A DNA stretch of 64,000 nt from Helianthus annuus (Eukaryota > Streptophyta > Magnoliopsida > Asterales > Asteraceae), in contig NC_035433.2 of the NCBI RefSeq assembly GCF_002127325.2, forward strand, positions 91,714,033-91,778,032, read 5' to 3'. The translations under genes and the position numbers were made by a program. Of this stretch, positions 9,130-20,578 are shown piece by piece (the stretch's first letter is position 1; each line of letters starts with the position of its first letter). Below the pieces are notes generated by a model, which was not told the origin of the DNA, did not search any database, and worked only from the letters and a program-made list of their open reading frames with translations.

Positions 9130-12100
9130 ATGAGTACCGATTTCTACAACGCTTTTGCAACACCGTCAAGTCCAGCTGCAGTTGTTCAAGCTATGAATTT
9201 AGATAACGAGACAGGAACTACCCAAAAACCACCAAAATTAATGAGTATCGAAGAATATCATGGATGGAAAGATCGCTTTGAAAACTGGGTTCAAGCCAAT
9301 CATCTAAGATCGTGGGAGTGCATACTTAAGAAATATGTGTTACCGTGTACTGATATGCATGTTGAAAAGGAATTATCAGAATTCACGGATCAAGAATGGG
9401 TTATGTACAGAGCTGAAAAGATGATGATCAGTTTGCTTCAACAAGCCATCAAAGAAGACATCTTCATACTGCTTCAGCATGATAAAACTTCAAAGTCTAT
9501 TTGAGATGCTCTTCGTATTAAGTTTGAAGGCAGTGAAAACATGATCAAGAGCAAGAAAGCTTTACTAAAGAAAGAATTTGATCTTTTTAGTAGTTTACCC
9601 GGAGAAGATACCAAGCAGCTTATTGAACGGTACTGTCACTTAGTACGATCCATGTCGATGCTGAGTATAAAGAAGGATAGAGATGAGTGGGTAGACAAGC
9701 TAGCAGATGCGTTACCACAGAAAGAATGGGGAACGTATTTGATTATTTTTAAGAATACAGGTGTTTATGAAGGATTAACAATTGGGCAGTTTATTGAAAA
9801 GATCGAGAGTCAGAATCTGGAACAGCAGAAGATCGCTAGGATGAACAGTCCGAGCGGTCAACAGGATGTGAAAATGTACTACAAGGGTAGTATTCCAGCT
9901 CCTGAAGCTGAGAGAAGTCCGAAAATTCAAACTGCGTTCAGTGCTGGAGATTCATCTGAAAAAGCTGATCAGGGTTCGAACAACAGCAGCAGCGGGTTCT
10001 CATCATTTCCGAGTGTCAATCCTAAAGAAACAAATACAAGCTTTCAATCTCAGGGAACAAAGACAGGAAATGGATACGTGATTCAATGCAACATAGCTCT
10101 CAACCTTCCAGAAGGTCAAAGCTTCTCTGAAGACACTGCGAAAGACCACATGGCACTTCTGGGTTCTGTTCTGTTATCCTATGAAGGTCTGGTTGCTGGT
10201 CGGATCGGAAATCCTATGCTCACCAAAGAGGATTACGATCAAATAGACGCCGAAGAGATGGAACTCATGGATATCAAATGGTGTCTTGCAAGTGTTCTTC
10301 GACGTGCTGAGAAGTTCAAAACCATCACCAGGAGAAATGACTTTCTTGATGCTCATGTTTCTACTTTAGGTTTTGATAAATCTAAAGTTACTTGTTTTCG
10401 GTGCAGGGAGAAAGGCCATTTCAAGCGGGAGTGTAAAGGTAGAGAAGCCAGTGGAGCACAGAATCCATTCCGAAAAGATGACTACTGCCGTAAAGCTATC
10501 TATCAGCAAGTTGGTCAATCTCAAGAACCACAGACAGCTCATGGTAGGAAGATTGAAGACCCCAAAAGAGCATGTTTGGTAGATTTCAGCTGGAGTGATT
10601 ACATATCATCTGAAGGCAAAGCAGCTCGCATAATCGATCAAGATGATGAGAAACTACCAGAAGGTTTTAGTTGGGATATGTTTGTTGATGAAAAAGGAGA
10701 GTTCAAAGCATTCATTGCCAAGATTGTCAGAGAGCCAGATTTGTTTGCTACATGGATGAAGTCTATCGGGGTGAATGTGTCTAGTGAGAATGAAAAGTCT
10801 GTTGCGTCTGATGAAAATTCAGAAAGTACTGATGAACTTTCAGAAAGATCTGGAGAAATTTCAGAGGGTTCAGATGAAAGTTTACAGAGTTTGTGTGAGA
10901 GTGTACAGAATGAGGTTATTTCAGAAAAAGCAGTTGTATTTGATCAAACACCGTCTGATTCTGGTGTATCAGATGCTGATTCTGAAAAATCTGTACAATT
11001 TGATCAATCACCAGTTGACAGTAGCAGCGATGATGAGGAAGAAAAACATATAAATGTTGCAAAATCTCATCTTTCTCCTGAAAGTTTTCATTTCTATTTT
11101 GCAGATCGCATGAAGAAATTGAAGGAGAAAAGAGCTGCTAAAGAACGACAAAAGGAATCTGAAAGTGATGTTCAAAATGTTGAAAGTGTTGCTGAGAAGA
11201 TTACCGAAGTTGTGAAAGACGAAGAAAAGGTGACTGGAGCTGAAAAGGTGATTGAAGTTGTAAAAACAATCGAAGTTGAAAAGATTGTTGAAATCGTCAA
11301 ACCTTGTGAGAAGTGTTTAGAAGCTTGCAAGGATTGTGCTGCAAAAGATAACATAATAGCTGAGTACGAGAAGAAGAAGGAACAATTAATGTTTAATCTC
11401 AACTATGTGAAAGAATCGTATGATGTCTTGAACAAAACAGTAACTGGTCTCCAAAAGACAAACTCAGAAAGAGAACAAGCACTGACGATGATGAATGCTG
11501 TTATGATGACAAAGCAGAAGGCGATAAATTTCTACATCGAAGAAAGTGCCAAATGGAAGCAAGAGTTGGAAACGGAATAGATTGAGAATGAGAGAATTAG
11601 ACGTTTACTGCAAAGTTATTCTAGTTCTGATTATCTCATTGATCGTATTTACCCAACTGTTGCAGGTATGGAAGCTTTTCAAGATGAGAAGCCAAAGGGA
11701 AAGAAAGACTGTGGTAAGAAACCGACTGGTAGCTATAACAAGTGTCCACCTCCTATTTGGGAAGGGTATTCTCCTACAAAAATGAGGAGGAACTTGCAAA
11801 AGCAGTCAATATAAAGCTTAAAACCGACACAACTGACGTTTTACCAGATAACATTGATGTTACGTTCACCTCGTCCGATACTGATCATGAGTCCGAATTA
11901 ATCAAAAAGGTGGTCGATCAGGTGTTGGATACTGATGAGGAGTCCGAGTCTAAGTCTGGGTCTGGAGGGTCAAATTCGTCAGTCAACAGTGAAAAGTCGT
12001 CGGTCAAACGGTCTTACAGTAAAGAATTTTTGTTATCGAAGGCAGATTTGAATGATGAAACATTCGAAGTTGTCTATACTTTGAATGGTTTTGACAAAGT

Positions 12101-13092
12101 ATATTACAACAAAGAGTTTCCAATTATGAGTATTAAAACAGAATTGATTAACAAAACTTTCAAACTAATAGAGATTAATATTCCTGAATTAAAAGTTTTA
12201 AAAAATTTTGAAAAATCTAAAAAATATACTTCAAGAGTTCAACAACGTTTAAACAAGAAAAAGGGTTACAATTCTGGTTCTGGTTTTCAAAAGAAACCTA
12301 ACCAAAATTGTAGCTACAAAAAGAAAGGATTAGGCTTTGTTCCACCAGAAAAATATAAAAATGAGAAAAATTCTAAAGCAAAAACAGAATTTGTGTCAGG
12401 TGGAAGCTCGGAAGATGAACAGCAGAAACCGTTCTGGAAACAATCGAATCAAGAGTTTCTTGCTGAGAGGAAAAGGAATGGTACTGGAGTATTTCATCCA
12501 AGAGAAACTCGAACCTGTTTCAAATGCAATGAAGCTGGTCACATTGCATGGAATTGTCCGAAAAATATCAAAACAAAACAGGGAGTTTCTCAGAAACTAA
12601 AAGAAAAGGTTGTTGATATTGAACCACCAACAGAAAAACTTAAAGTTTTTGAAAATTCAACTTTTGAAGTTGGTGAGTGTTCGACAAAGAAGAGGTATGA
12701 AAAGAAAGGAAAAGACAACCAAGTATGGGTTGCTAAGCAGATTGATGTGAATGTCGGCGATGAATCTGGTTCCACAAAGCTAGAAGAGCCACAAGTTGAG
12801 AAGAAAATTTTAGTGAATGATGAAGAGTTTCCATCACTAAAATTTGAGGAAGTTAAGAAGAAAATTGGAAAAAATTGACATTTCAAATCAGTTTTACAAT
12901 GAAGAAAAAGAATTTGATGTCGAGAAAACATTCAATGGAAATGTTAAAAAGATTTTTGGGAAAATGTTGAGTGGGAGAGCTAAGGGGGTAAAAGATTTTT
13001 ACGCAACTAAAAAGGCAACATACAACCCTACTGCTCAAGAGCTAAAAGCCATCAAGTCTGAGAAGACTTGGATGGAAGTCTTCTTTCCATGA
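9130..13092 (+). pseudogene. gag: A gag-like polyprotein, broken by two stops and two frameshifts
   Basis: Starts at ATG 9130 (MSTDFYNAFATPSS). Residues 1 to about 240 match the copia-type Gag domain (UBN2 family): EEYHGWKDRFENWVQANHL, LLKKEFDLFSSLPGE and LADALPQKEWGTYL. Zinc knuckle 1 (CFRCREKGHFKREC) is at 10393-10434. A long Glu/Ser/Lys-rich tail with predicted coiled-coil character follows, then CPPPIWEGYSP, a second knuckle (CFKCNEAGHIAWNC, near 12513-12555) and a conserved end (FDVEKTFNGNVKKIFGKML to WMEVFFP). Breaks are a TGA at 9502-9504, a TAG at 11578-11580, a small deletion near 11780 and a one-base shift near 12870. The protein would coat its RNA in a particle. No enzymatic domain is present, and no second gene follows before the 3' LTR. 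Confidence 0.85.
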
Positions 13093-15076
13093 TAGTCTTA
13101 GGACTATGCCGGAGATCCCAAGTTTATATCGTGGATCAGGAATGGGCATCATTCTAGTGTTTGAAAAGCTTGTTTGAAAGATGTTGAATAGTGTTTGAAT
13201 TTTACAGGTTGAAGGACTACGCCGGAGCTTCCAGGTTGGTAAGTGCGAAGCAGGAATCGGCATACTGATTGGTAAAATGGTGATGTAGACGTAACATTCC
13301 TACAAGTGGTATTGTGTTTTTACAAGTGGTTATTTTTACAATTGGTTTAGAGGTTGCTTGATTGCAAATGGTAAATCAGGGACATTAAGTTGTACTTGAT
13401 TTACTACATTTGATAAAACTGACAAGATGATGAACCATATCCCCGTACTTAAACAAGTGGTAAACTTACAAATGGTAAACACAAACTCATTTTCTAGAAA
13501 AATCATTTTTGATTAAAACAAACTTAAGTGTTTTGAAATCTAAATGAGAAAATGGTTTGTTGAAAGGGGAGTTCAGATTGTTTATGCCTAGTGAATGGCG
13601 AATTGATGCGATTTGATATCGGTTGTCATATTTCTGTATAGTTTGGTTTAAATTTTCTTTAATGTGTTTGCATTTTAGGGGGAGTAGAAAATTTCAGAAA
13701 ATCCAAAAACATTAGAAAATTTGAAAAAGACAAAAACATGATAAAATTCAAAAATGAGTTTCGTTGTGAAAAGAGGAAATGATAGTACATCAGTGGACTG
13801 TCACAACATGCTAAAGATTTGAAATGTTAATATGTGATAAACAGTCTTACTGTGGATATGTCAGTAGGTTTTTACACATTTAGTAAATTGTGACGAGATA
13901 TAAATCTAAATTTCAAACTTGCTTTGTTCTGTGGGTTAACACAAACTTGGATATATAGGTAACCCCTGAAATCTTGTTTGAAATGTCCCTTATTCTGAGA
14001 TACTAGGTCTTTATGCTCAGGGATATCTGGGGTATTATCCCGGGACTTCTGCTGTATGGAAGTACTGACCTAGTCCCCGGATAATGCTTTCCGCAAAAGC
14101 TTGAAACATAGCTTCGCCCTCAGCATGCTGATGAAACAATAAAATTGATAGTCGCTGCTGTTGAAATAAAAAGATCCTCTAAAGGGGACACACCAAAAGT
14201 CGAGCCGTCATCTCTCTGCTGAACGGAAGTTCTGACCTGAGCTCTCACGGCCTCACATCTAACCCCTATACAGATATCAGCTGTGGTATACTCACCTGTA
14301 AGACTGAATATTGGGATTTGGATACGGGAGTATATTCAAGTAGTGGGACACACGGATAAGTTTAAGTTCTTAAAACATTAATATCGTATCTCGGATCAGT
14401 TGAACTTTGTGTGAAAATTTCAGTGGACCGATATACTGACAATCTAGGTAAATTGTTTAGAACTGAAAATGAAATCAGCTTAACGGTGTTAGTAACATGT
14501 CTCATAAACTGATATGATCCTCTTACACGATCTCACAAAAATAGTGTATGTAAATATTTCTTTACTGCATTTTATTTCTCTTATGTCACAATTAAAAAAA
14601 GATTTTGTGTGTGTTTTAGCATAAACTTTTGAAAAATTCAAAAAGATTTTCGACAACTGGTATTGAAAAGCAGAATTTCAAAATTCCAAGTGCTAAACAT
14701 GACGAGCAATATTTGAGGGGGAGTGTATGTTAGGAATTAAAAGTTTTCATGATCTAACCATAAAGTGGTTCATCTGATTGGAAAATCATTGTGTTTTTGA
14801 GAAGTGAGTTGGAGTTAGTACATGTGTTTATGTTTGATATTTTTGTGAAGAAAAGTTTACTTTGAGGTAGAGTGTTTGCAGGAGAAGATGAAAAATTGTG
14901 ACATGTGAAGGCCAGATAACGATCCTGTAGATATTGCTGAAGAACAAAGAAATACCAGCAAATCGAGAGGGGGAGTCTGAAAACAGACAGAGAGAGAGAG
15001 AAACTCGGAGGACTGATAAAGACTGAAGATTGTGAAGACTCGACACTTAAGACTCGTCAACATCTGAGGGGGAGTC
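13093..15076 (+). other. A 3' non-coding region with conserved structured RNA and polypurine tract
   Basis: No frame resembles a protein, yet much of this 2 kb is recognisably conserved in B and C. It opens with two related segments of about 50 bases (GCCGGAGAT...GGCAT at about 13109-13150 and GCCGGAGCT...GGCAT at about 13220-13263), continues with scattered ACAAGTGGT words and holds the crossing-helix structure at 14002-14087 and the small hairpin at 14221-14232. Polypurine-like GGGGAG blocks occur at about 13566, 13678, 14714 and 14968, and the functional tract GAGGGGGAG is at 15066-15074. Confidence 0.7.
14002..14087 (+). ncRNA. Putative pseudoknot-like element in A 3' region
   Basis: Helix 1: ACTAGGTC (14002-14009) with GACCTAGT (14067-14074). 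Helix 2: 14032-14045 with 14074-14087, thirteen of fourteen positions pairable (one U-G, one C-C mismatch). The order is arm 1, arm 2, arm 1', arm 2', so both helices together make a pseudoknot; otherwise they are alternative folds. Homologous structures lie at 41213-41298 (B), 61202-61287 (copy of B) and 53199-53285 (C), with compensatory changes in helix 2. Confidence 0.6.
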
Positions 15077-15507
15077 TGTTGGTGCAGTCATCTGTCGTCT
15101 TCGTCTTATGTCGAGTCTCGGGTTTGTTACAGATCTGATCAAGCAAGAAATCAAGAAAATGGTAGCTGGCCGTTTGAAGTCAAAGCTGGCCGTTTGAAGA
15201 GGAGCTGTCCGTTTGAGTAGTGACAGTTTGAGAGTGTCCGTTTGAATGTTAGGTGACCGTTTGAAGCATGTTCAAACGGTCAGGTCATGTCTATATATAG
15301 TTCTCAAACGGTTTCATTTGTAACGATTGGAAAACTAATACCGAGGTGCTGCCGGTAGTTTCTTGTACTGTAATCACCGTCATATCAATAGAAAAGAGGT
15401 TTAAAGTGTAATCAAGCTGTTTTAAAGTGCGTTTCTTAGTATTCCGCCTCTGAAACGTACAAGAGCTCTTCCGAACGACTCATTCAGGTCGCGAAACCGA
15501 TCCTACA
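15077..15507 (+). repeat. A 3' LTR
   Basis: Starts TGTTGGTGCA directly after the polypurine tract and ends CGATCCTACA, followed by the ATTAT duplication. The inverted GTTTGAA pair is perfect here (15255-15281). Confidence 0.95.
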
Positions 15508-16721
15508 ATTATTGGTGGCCTAGAATGAAAGGCGATGTTGCCGTATATGTTAGCAAATGTTTAACGTGCACTAAGGTAAAAGCCGAATACCAGAAGCCTT
15601 CAGGTCTTCTGCAGCAACCTGAGATACCCAAATGGAAATGGGAACAGATTTCAATGGATTTCATAATGAAGTTGCCAAGGACACCCAAAGGACACGATAC
15701 GATTTGGGTAATTGTAGACCGTTTAACGAAATCTGCGCACTTCTTGCCAATCAGGGAAAAAGACAACACGAGTAAACTAGCTGAGATATACATGAGAGAG
15801 ATCGTTGCACGACATGGAGTGCCCATCTCAATCATCTCTGATAGGGATGGAGGATTTGTGTCAAGGATTTGGCAATCCTTTCAAGAAGCGTTTGGTTCTC
15901 AGTTGAATCTGAGTACAGCTTTTCACCCGCAAACTGATGGACAAAGTGAACGAACGATTCAGACATTAGAAGACATGCTGCGAGCTTGCGTAATGGATTT
16001 AGGTGGAAGATGGGATACTCACCTACCATTGGTCGAATTTTCATACAATAACAGTTATCATGCAAGTATTCAAGCCGCACCGTTCGAAGCCCTTTATGAA
16101 CGCAAATGCCGATCACCGATTTGCTGGGCTGACGCAGGTGATAGACAACTAGTTGGCCCGGAATTGGTCTAGGAGACGACAGACAAGATCGCACAGATCC
16201 GAGAGCGCATCAAGACGGCTCACGATCGACAAAAGTGTTATGCGGAACGAAGAAGGAAACCCTTGGAATTTGAGGTGGGAGATATGGTATTATTGAAGGT
16301 TTCACCCTGGAAGGGTGTGGCACGCTTTGGGAAGCATGGGAAGTTGAATCCGCGTTACATTGGTCCTTTCAGAATCCTGCAAAGGATTGGGGTTGTAGCA
16401 TACAAATTGGACTTACCTGCTGAACTTAATGGCGTTCATGATACATTCCATGTATCGAACCTGAAAAAGAGTCCAACTCAAGAGACAGTTGTCATTCCTG
16501 CTGACGAAGTTTATATCGACGACACACACCACTTTGTTGAAGAACTGGTTGAGGTTACGGATTGGAAGATGAACAAAATGCGCAGGAGTAGTTTCAAGCT
16601 CGTCAAAGTCCGATGGAATGCAAGACATGGTCCAGAATTCACATGGGAACGTGAGGATCGTATGAAAGAAAAGTACCCCCATTTATTTCCTAAGACCCCT
16701 ACGACTAGAAGCAGAACCTAA
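15508..16721 (+). pseudogene. pol: G1 integrase core and chromodomain
   Basis: Resumes exactly where 8160 left off ([12 protein letters not shown]), giving the cysteines of the HHCC finger (CLTC near 15558-15569) and the DDE catalytic core: aspartate in MDFIMKLP (near 15654), aspartate in SDRDGGF (near 15838) and glutamate in [10 protein letters not shown] (near 15947). A TAG at 16170-16172 interrupts the frame; the same frame continues with a GPFRIL, HDTFHVS segment and a chromodomain-like end ([16 protein letters not shown], near 16605-16660), stopping naturally at 16719-16721. The chromodomain places the element among chromoviruses and normally directs integration to chromatin marks. Confidence 0.9.
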
Positions 16722-16756
16722 AATTTCGGGACGAAATTTTCTTAACGGAGGGAGAA
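16720..16756 (+). other. G1 near-terminal hairpin and polypurine tract
   Basis: 16720-16728 (AAAATTTCG) pairs perfectly with 16732-16740 (CGAAATTTT) around GGA. The polypurine tract GGAGGGAGAA (16747-16756) follows and primes plus-strand DNA. G2 has the same arrangement with a T-A to C-G compensatory change (27068-27087). Confidence 0.75.
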
Positions 16757-19700
16757 TGTGACAACCCTCACAAATTCAGGTATCCGTACACTTAATTAAT
16801 ATTAAATTTGTGCTTAATGAATGTGCTTGATTAAAACTGTGATTAAACTGCTTTCTGTTTTCGGTTACATACATACATATGCATCACACCTTATACTGTC
16901 ACTCCATTTATTACACACAAACATTAGTGACAAACTTGATGCACAAAGCACAGTTAGCACACTGAGCGGATAACCCAGAAAACATGCTGACAATGCCAGC
17001 ACCTAGACAGACAATGTCATTGAGGCCAGTATGAGTCCGGAATAGAGTACTACACTAGTAGGGAGTGTAGGGAGGTGAGGACCAAAAAACTGCGTCACTA
17101 GGTGATAGTTACAGTGCCGGGAAGTGCTTAAAACACACTTTAAATGCAGAATTCTGCACTCATTAAATGCAGCATTTTAAAATACTAGTAAAGCGCAAAA
17201 ATATGTCAGAATGGTCTTGTATACTTTCCTAAGTGTCGGGGATTAATTGTGTTGCTAAAATACATATGAAAGTCACTTTAGGGAATAATTAAACACTTTA
17301 ACGGGACAAAATCTAACTGGATAACCGGACATTACCCGAAACACTAAATTTTTGCCAGACACATTGTTTTAGTATTTCTTGGCTTGTCGTGATCCCCGAA
17401 CACCCTAACACCCACTAAAAAGTAACTAACTAACATATGTAAACACATTACTTGAAATCTAACTTACCATTACACTTTAGTTACAAAATGTTTCCCTTTA
17501 CCCTCCCCCCCCCCCTTAGCCGAAATCGGTCCCAAGTGGACCCACGATATCATTTTTACCATGCTTCGTAATCTCCTACTTGATTTAATTCCAATTGTTT
17601 AATGGGTGTTGCTTGTGAGAATGACGAAAAGATGAAGACATGTTCTATAAGTATGGACCAAGATCACAACCATTTCCATTCATTATCACACACCCTCACT
17701 TCACTCACTCTCTCTCTCTCATTTTTGGCTCCCCCAAACCGAAACCATCACCACCACTTAACATCATCATCTTCTTCATTATCAAGTTCCATTCAAAGCT
17801 TTGAAGGTGATCCATGGAGGTTGCATCTTGAGGAGCATTCAAAGGAGCTTTGTTCTAGTCTTTTTCATCATCTTTTCCCATCATCTTCACACTAGAATTT
17901 CTACCCTAGCCTTGTGCTAGTAGTAAGTCTTATTACACCTTGCTTCATTTAGTTCTTAGTCAAGATATGTAGTATGATGATATTGTTTAAATCACAAAAG
18001 AACAAGAATACTAAAAGATGTTAAAACAAGAATAATGAACATAAAAGTTTACTTGAAGATGAAATATGACTAGTTTGATGTTGTTATGAGTATGTTGTTA
18101 TTTTATGATGATTCTTGGTTGTAGGAGGATAATCACCATAAAAGTCTTGTTAAATAAATTTAGAAGTATGATGTAACAAGAATAGGAAGTGGTTATGTAC
18201 TACATAAATAACCACCTTCTAAGTTAGTCATGAACTTGAATAAAACGAGATTTTTCTAGAACATAAGTGAACTAGTAGATTGGTGACCATGTTGATTCAA
18301 GTTTACTAGAAGCTTTTTCTAAGTAAACCAAGTTAGAAAAGCGTTTTTTTTTTGGAAAAATCATAACTTTACATAAATTTACACTATTTTTATAAATAAA
18401 ATAAATGTAAGAACATTTATTTACAAGAAGAGTTCAATAAGTTAATTTTTGTAAATATTGATTACAAGTTGTGAAAACGTAACTCGTTTAAGAAAGTGAT
18501 TTTTAACGAAATAAATACACTTTGGAAGGTAACTAAGCCTACTAAAGGCTTCACTAAGTTACTACGCGTTTTCGGGAAATATCAAGTTCATGACTAGAGT
18601 ATAACACACATATTTTTGCTCTTGGTAAAGTAAGAATTGATTATTGATGATTGTTTGTTGATTTTGAAAAGAAAACGATATGCTAGTAAGCATGGACACT
18701 CCCGTTTTAGGGGAAACTCTGGCGAAATTTTCCAAAAATCTCTAGACTTAGAAAAATTATTTTCTAACAAGTATTTACAAAATATATTGACTTGTTTTTC
18801 GAAAGTAAGCTGCGCCATAAAATTGATTACAAAACTCCAAAGTGTCGGAGGTGGGTTTTCTAAAATAAAGGCGAATAAATATATATTAAAAATATATATT
18901 TGATAGTAAAACACTTGTGTGATTATATTATTTATTTTGGGGTAAGTATTATTTGGTTACACAATATGAAAATATATTATTTTTGAGAAAAATATATATA
19001 TTTTGGGTTATATGGATTTTGATAAATATGTTGAATGTATTTTTCTTAAGTGGGACTTAAAAATATATAATGTCAATACTCTAAATCACAAGATACATGT
19101 ATAAATACCCCCATCCTTGGGAAGGAAATACACATATAGATACTTGAGAAGTGTAGATACGAAATAGTTTCCTAACTATTTTCCTAAATACAAGGGTTAG
19201 TTAAAATAATTATTATTTTAACAAGTATAATACCAAAGTAACGCAACTCAAAACACTAAACCCTAAGCCAAGGCACGGCCCATTCGTCTAATAGACATTG
19301 GTACGTGTAGGTCGTCACGCAGCAGTTCGAGTTTGAGATTGACGTTTCTGGATACGCACTTCAGTGAGTTCATGTCCCCTTTTTCTCTTTACTGTTTTCA
19401 GTTTTATACTTCGGGGGTGAAATACATGCGACAATTATTACAAACATTTATTTACATGGTATGGTTAGCGTAGGGAGGGTTTATACTACTAGATCATGTG
19501 AGGGGTGGGTACAACACTCGAGGCCATTAATCCTCGTTGTAGGACCGAGGGACACAAGAGTGATAGATCTATTTGGGTGTAGCGAGCCCACACCCGTGAG
19601 GCCGGGGAGGCCCATAGAGGTGACTGTGTCTTACAGCCCAAGCCCGGTAACAAATTTGCTAGGTTTGAGTTTCCCTGCACTTTCTCACACATACAAGTGG

Positions 19701-20190
19701 CTTTTCAACCCATTGGTGATCTCTTTTTCCTTATTGCTACATACCAGGGACTTTAACACATACTTTGAAGGTTTATACATACTCACTTTTACATGAACTC
19801 GCTCAACTTTTTGTTGTTTCTTCAAACTACATGTATTTCAGGAAATTAAGGGATCTGGCAAGGTATGCATCTCCGTCAAGCTGCGTAAGGAAAATGATGT
19901 CATCCGAGTTTCGGGATTGTGACTTTTGCCTGGACGAGTCACAAGTCTTAAACTGTGTTTTTATTTCATGTCTTTCGTTATGTCGTTGAACATGTTTTCA
20001 TTATGTCATGGTTGTATTTGGTTTGTCATATCAACTTTTAAAAACAATGTTGTCGTGTTAACTTTTCAAACTTGAATGAATGGATGAACATCAAGGTTTT
20101 ATTTTCATATAGCATTGTTGTGATAATTGCTATGGTATTAAGAAGTCACACCAAATAAACCCACGCTTCCGCAAAATCCAGGGTGTGACA
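16757..20190 (+). repeat. G1 3' LTR, complete
   Basis: 3,434 bases, starting TGTGACAACCC and ending GGGTGTGACA. It contains a C-run near 17506-17515, a CT-rich microsatellite near 17705-17720 and the TATA-like box at 19100-19107. The open frame at 17602-17895 lies wholly within the LTR and is probably not a gene. Confidence 0.93.
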
Positions 20191-20578
20191 GGCTTACCAT
20201 CAGCCACTTCTACAACGTGTCTGTCTTCAAGAGGCATCTGGGTTAAACAGAACAGAGACGAAGCGATTAGTTACCTAAAAACATGCAAGCTACCATGTTG
20301 CTATTATGCCTGGCGTCACCTACACCAATTCTAAATGCCCTTCCACGAGCACCACTTCCAATGTTTTTGTTACTGTTACGAGGATTCCCAATATTGTCAT
20401 GGTTCCCTGGGTTGTTGACATCTTGACTTATCAACGGCCGATCCTTGTCAAAGTCACCTTCATGGCTTCATCTTTATATTAGAAGTTATGATTTGCGAGT
20501 ACCTTGTTGTCGCTGTGGCCATTGCCTCTAAGGTTGTTGCTTTAAAAACAGATCCTTGCGATCTTTTTCTTTTAGGGT
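20191..20578 (-). pseudogene. G3 gag-protease remnant (minus strand)
   Basis: Read on the minus strand, about 20400 down to 20276 encodes a segment like GARGRAFRIGVGDARHNSN, the same Gag-protease linker seen in G1 ([17 protein letters not shown]). Near 20240-20196 a retropepsin-like HVVEVADGK segment follows. The active-site region between them is missing and frames are broken. G1 cuts it on the left, G2 on the right. Confidence 0.65.

Larger units (their letters stand above)
8161..15507 (+). mobile_element. A: Gag-only LTR retrotransposon (TR-GAG type) nested in G1 integrase
   Basis: Both ends start TGTTGGTGCA and finish CGATCCTACA, flanked by a perfect five-base duplication ATTAT (8156-8160 and 15508-15512). 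Between 431-base LTRs lie a primer-binding site, a motif-rich leader, one long broken gag frame with two zinc knuckles and about 2 kb of non-coding 3' sequence ending in a polypurine tract. There is no protease, RT or integrase, so mobilisation must come from a partner element, probably Ty1/copia type judging from the Gag domain. LTRs differ at 6 of 431 positions by my count (about 1.4%), fewer than the G1 LTRs, in agreement with the nesting order. Confidence 0.93.
1..20190 (+). mobile_element. G1: Ty3/gypsy chromovirus (Tekay-like), 5' end outside window, interrupted by A
   Basis: The order is LTR, primer-binding site, accessory ORF, gag, protease, RT, RNase H, integrase, chromodomain, polypurine tract and LTR, which is the Ty3/gypsy order with a chromodomain at the end of integrase. 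The right LTR is complete (16757-20190). The left LTR starts at the position matching 17872, so about 1.1 kb lies outside the window. Element A (8161-15507) interrupts integrase. The five bases after the right LTR are GGCTT, so the same five bases are expected before the missing left end. G1 sits in the protease region of minus-strand element G3. All frames carry stops or shifts, so this copy cannot make its own enzymes. The two LTRs differ at roughly ten positions in the first 560 aligned bases by eye. Confidence 0.93.

Noticed and set aside
17602..17895. Open frame of 97 codons with a Ser/His-rich product
   Set aside because: It lies wholly inside the G1 LTR, ends in simple sequence and has no recognisable domain; the upstream part of the other LTR is outside the window, so it cannot be tested as conserved coding sequence.
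20235..20275. Intron in the G3 protease remnant (GTAACT...CCCAG)
   Set aside because: About 40 bases is too short for a plant intron, and the protease active site is missing anyway; a deletion is more likely.
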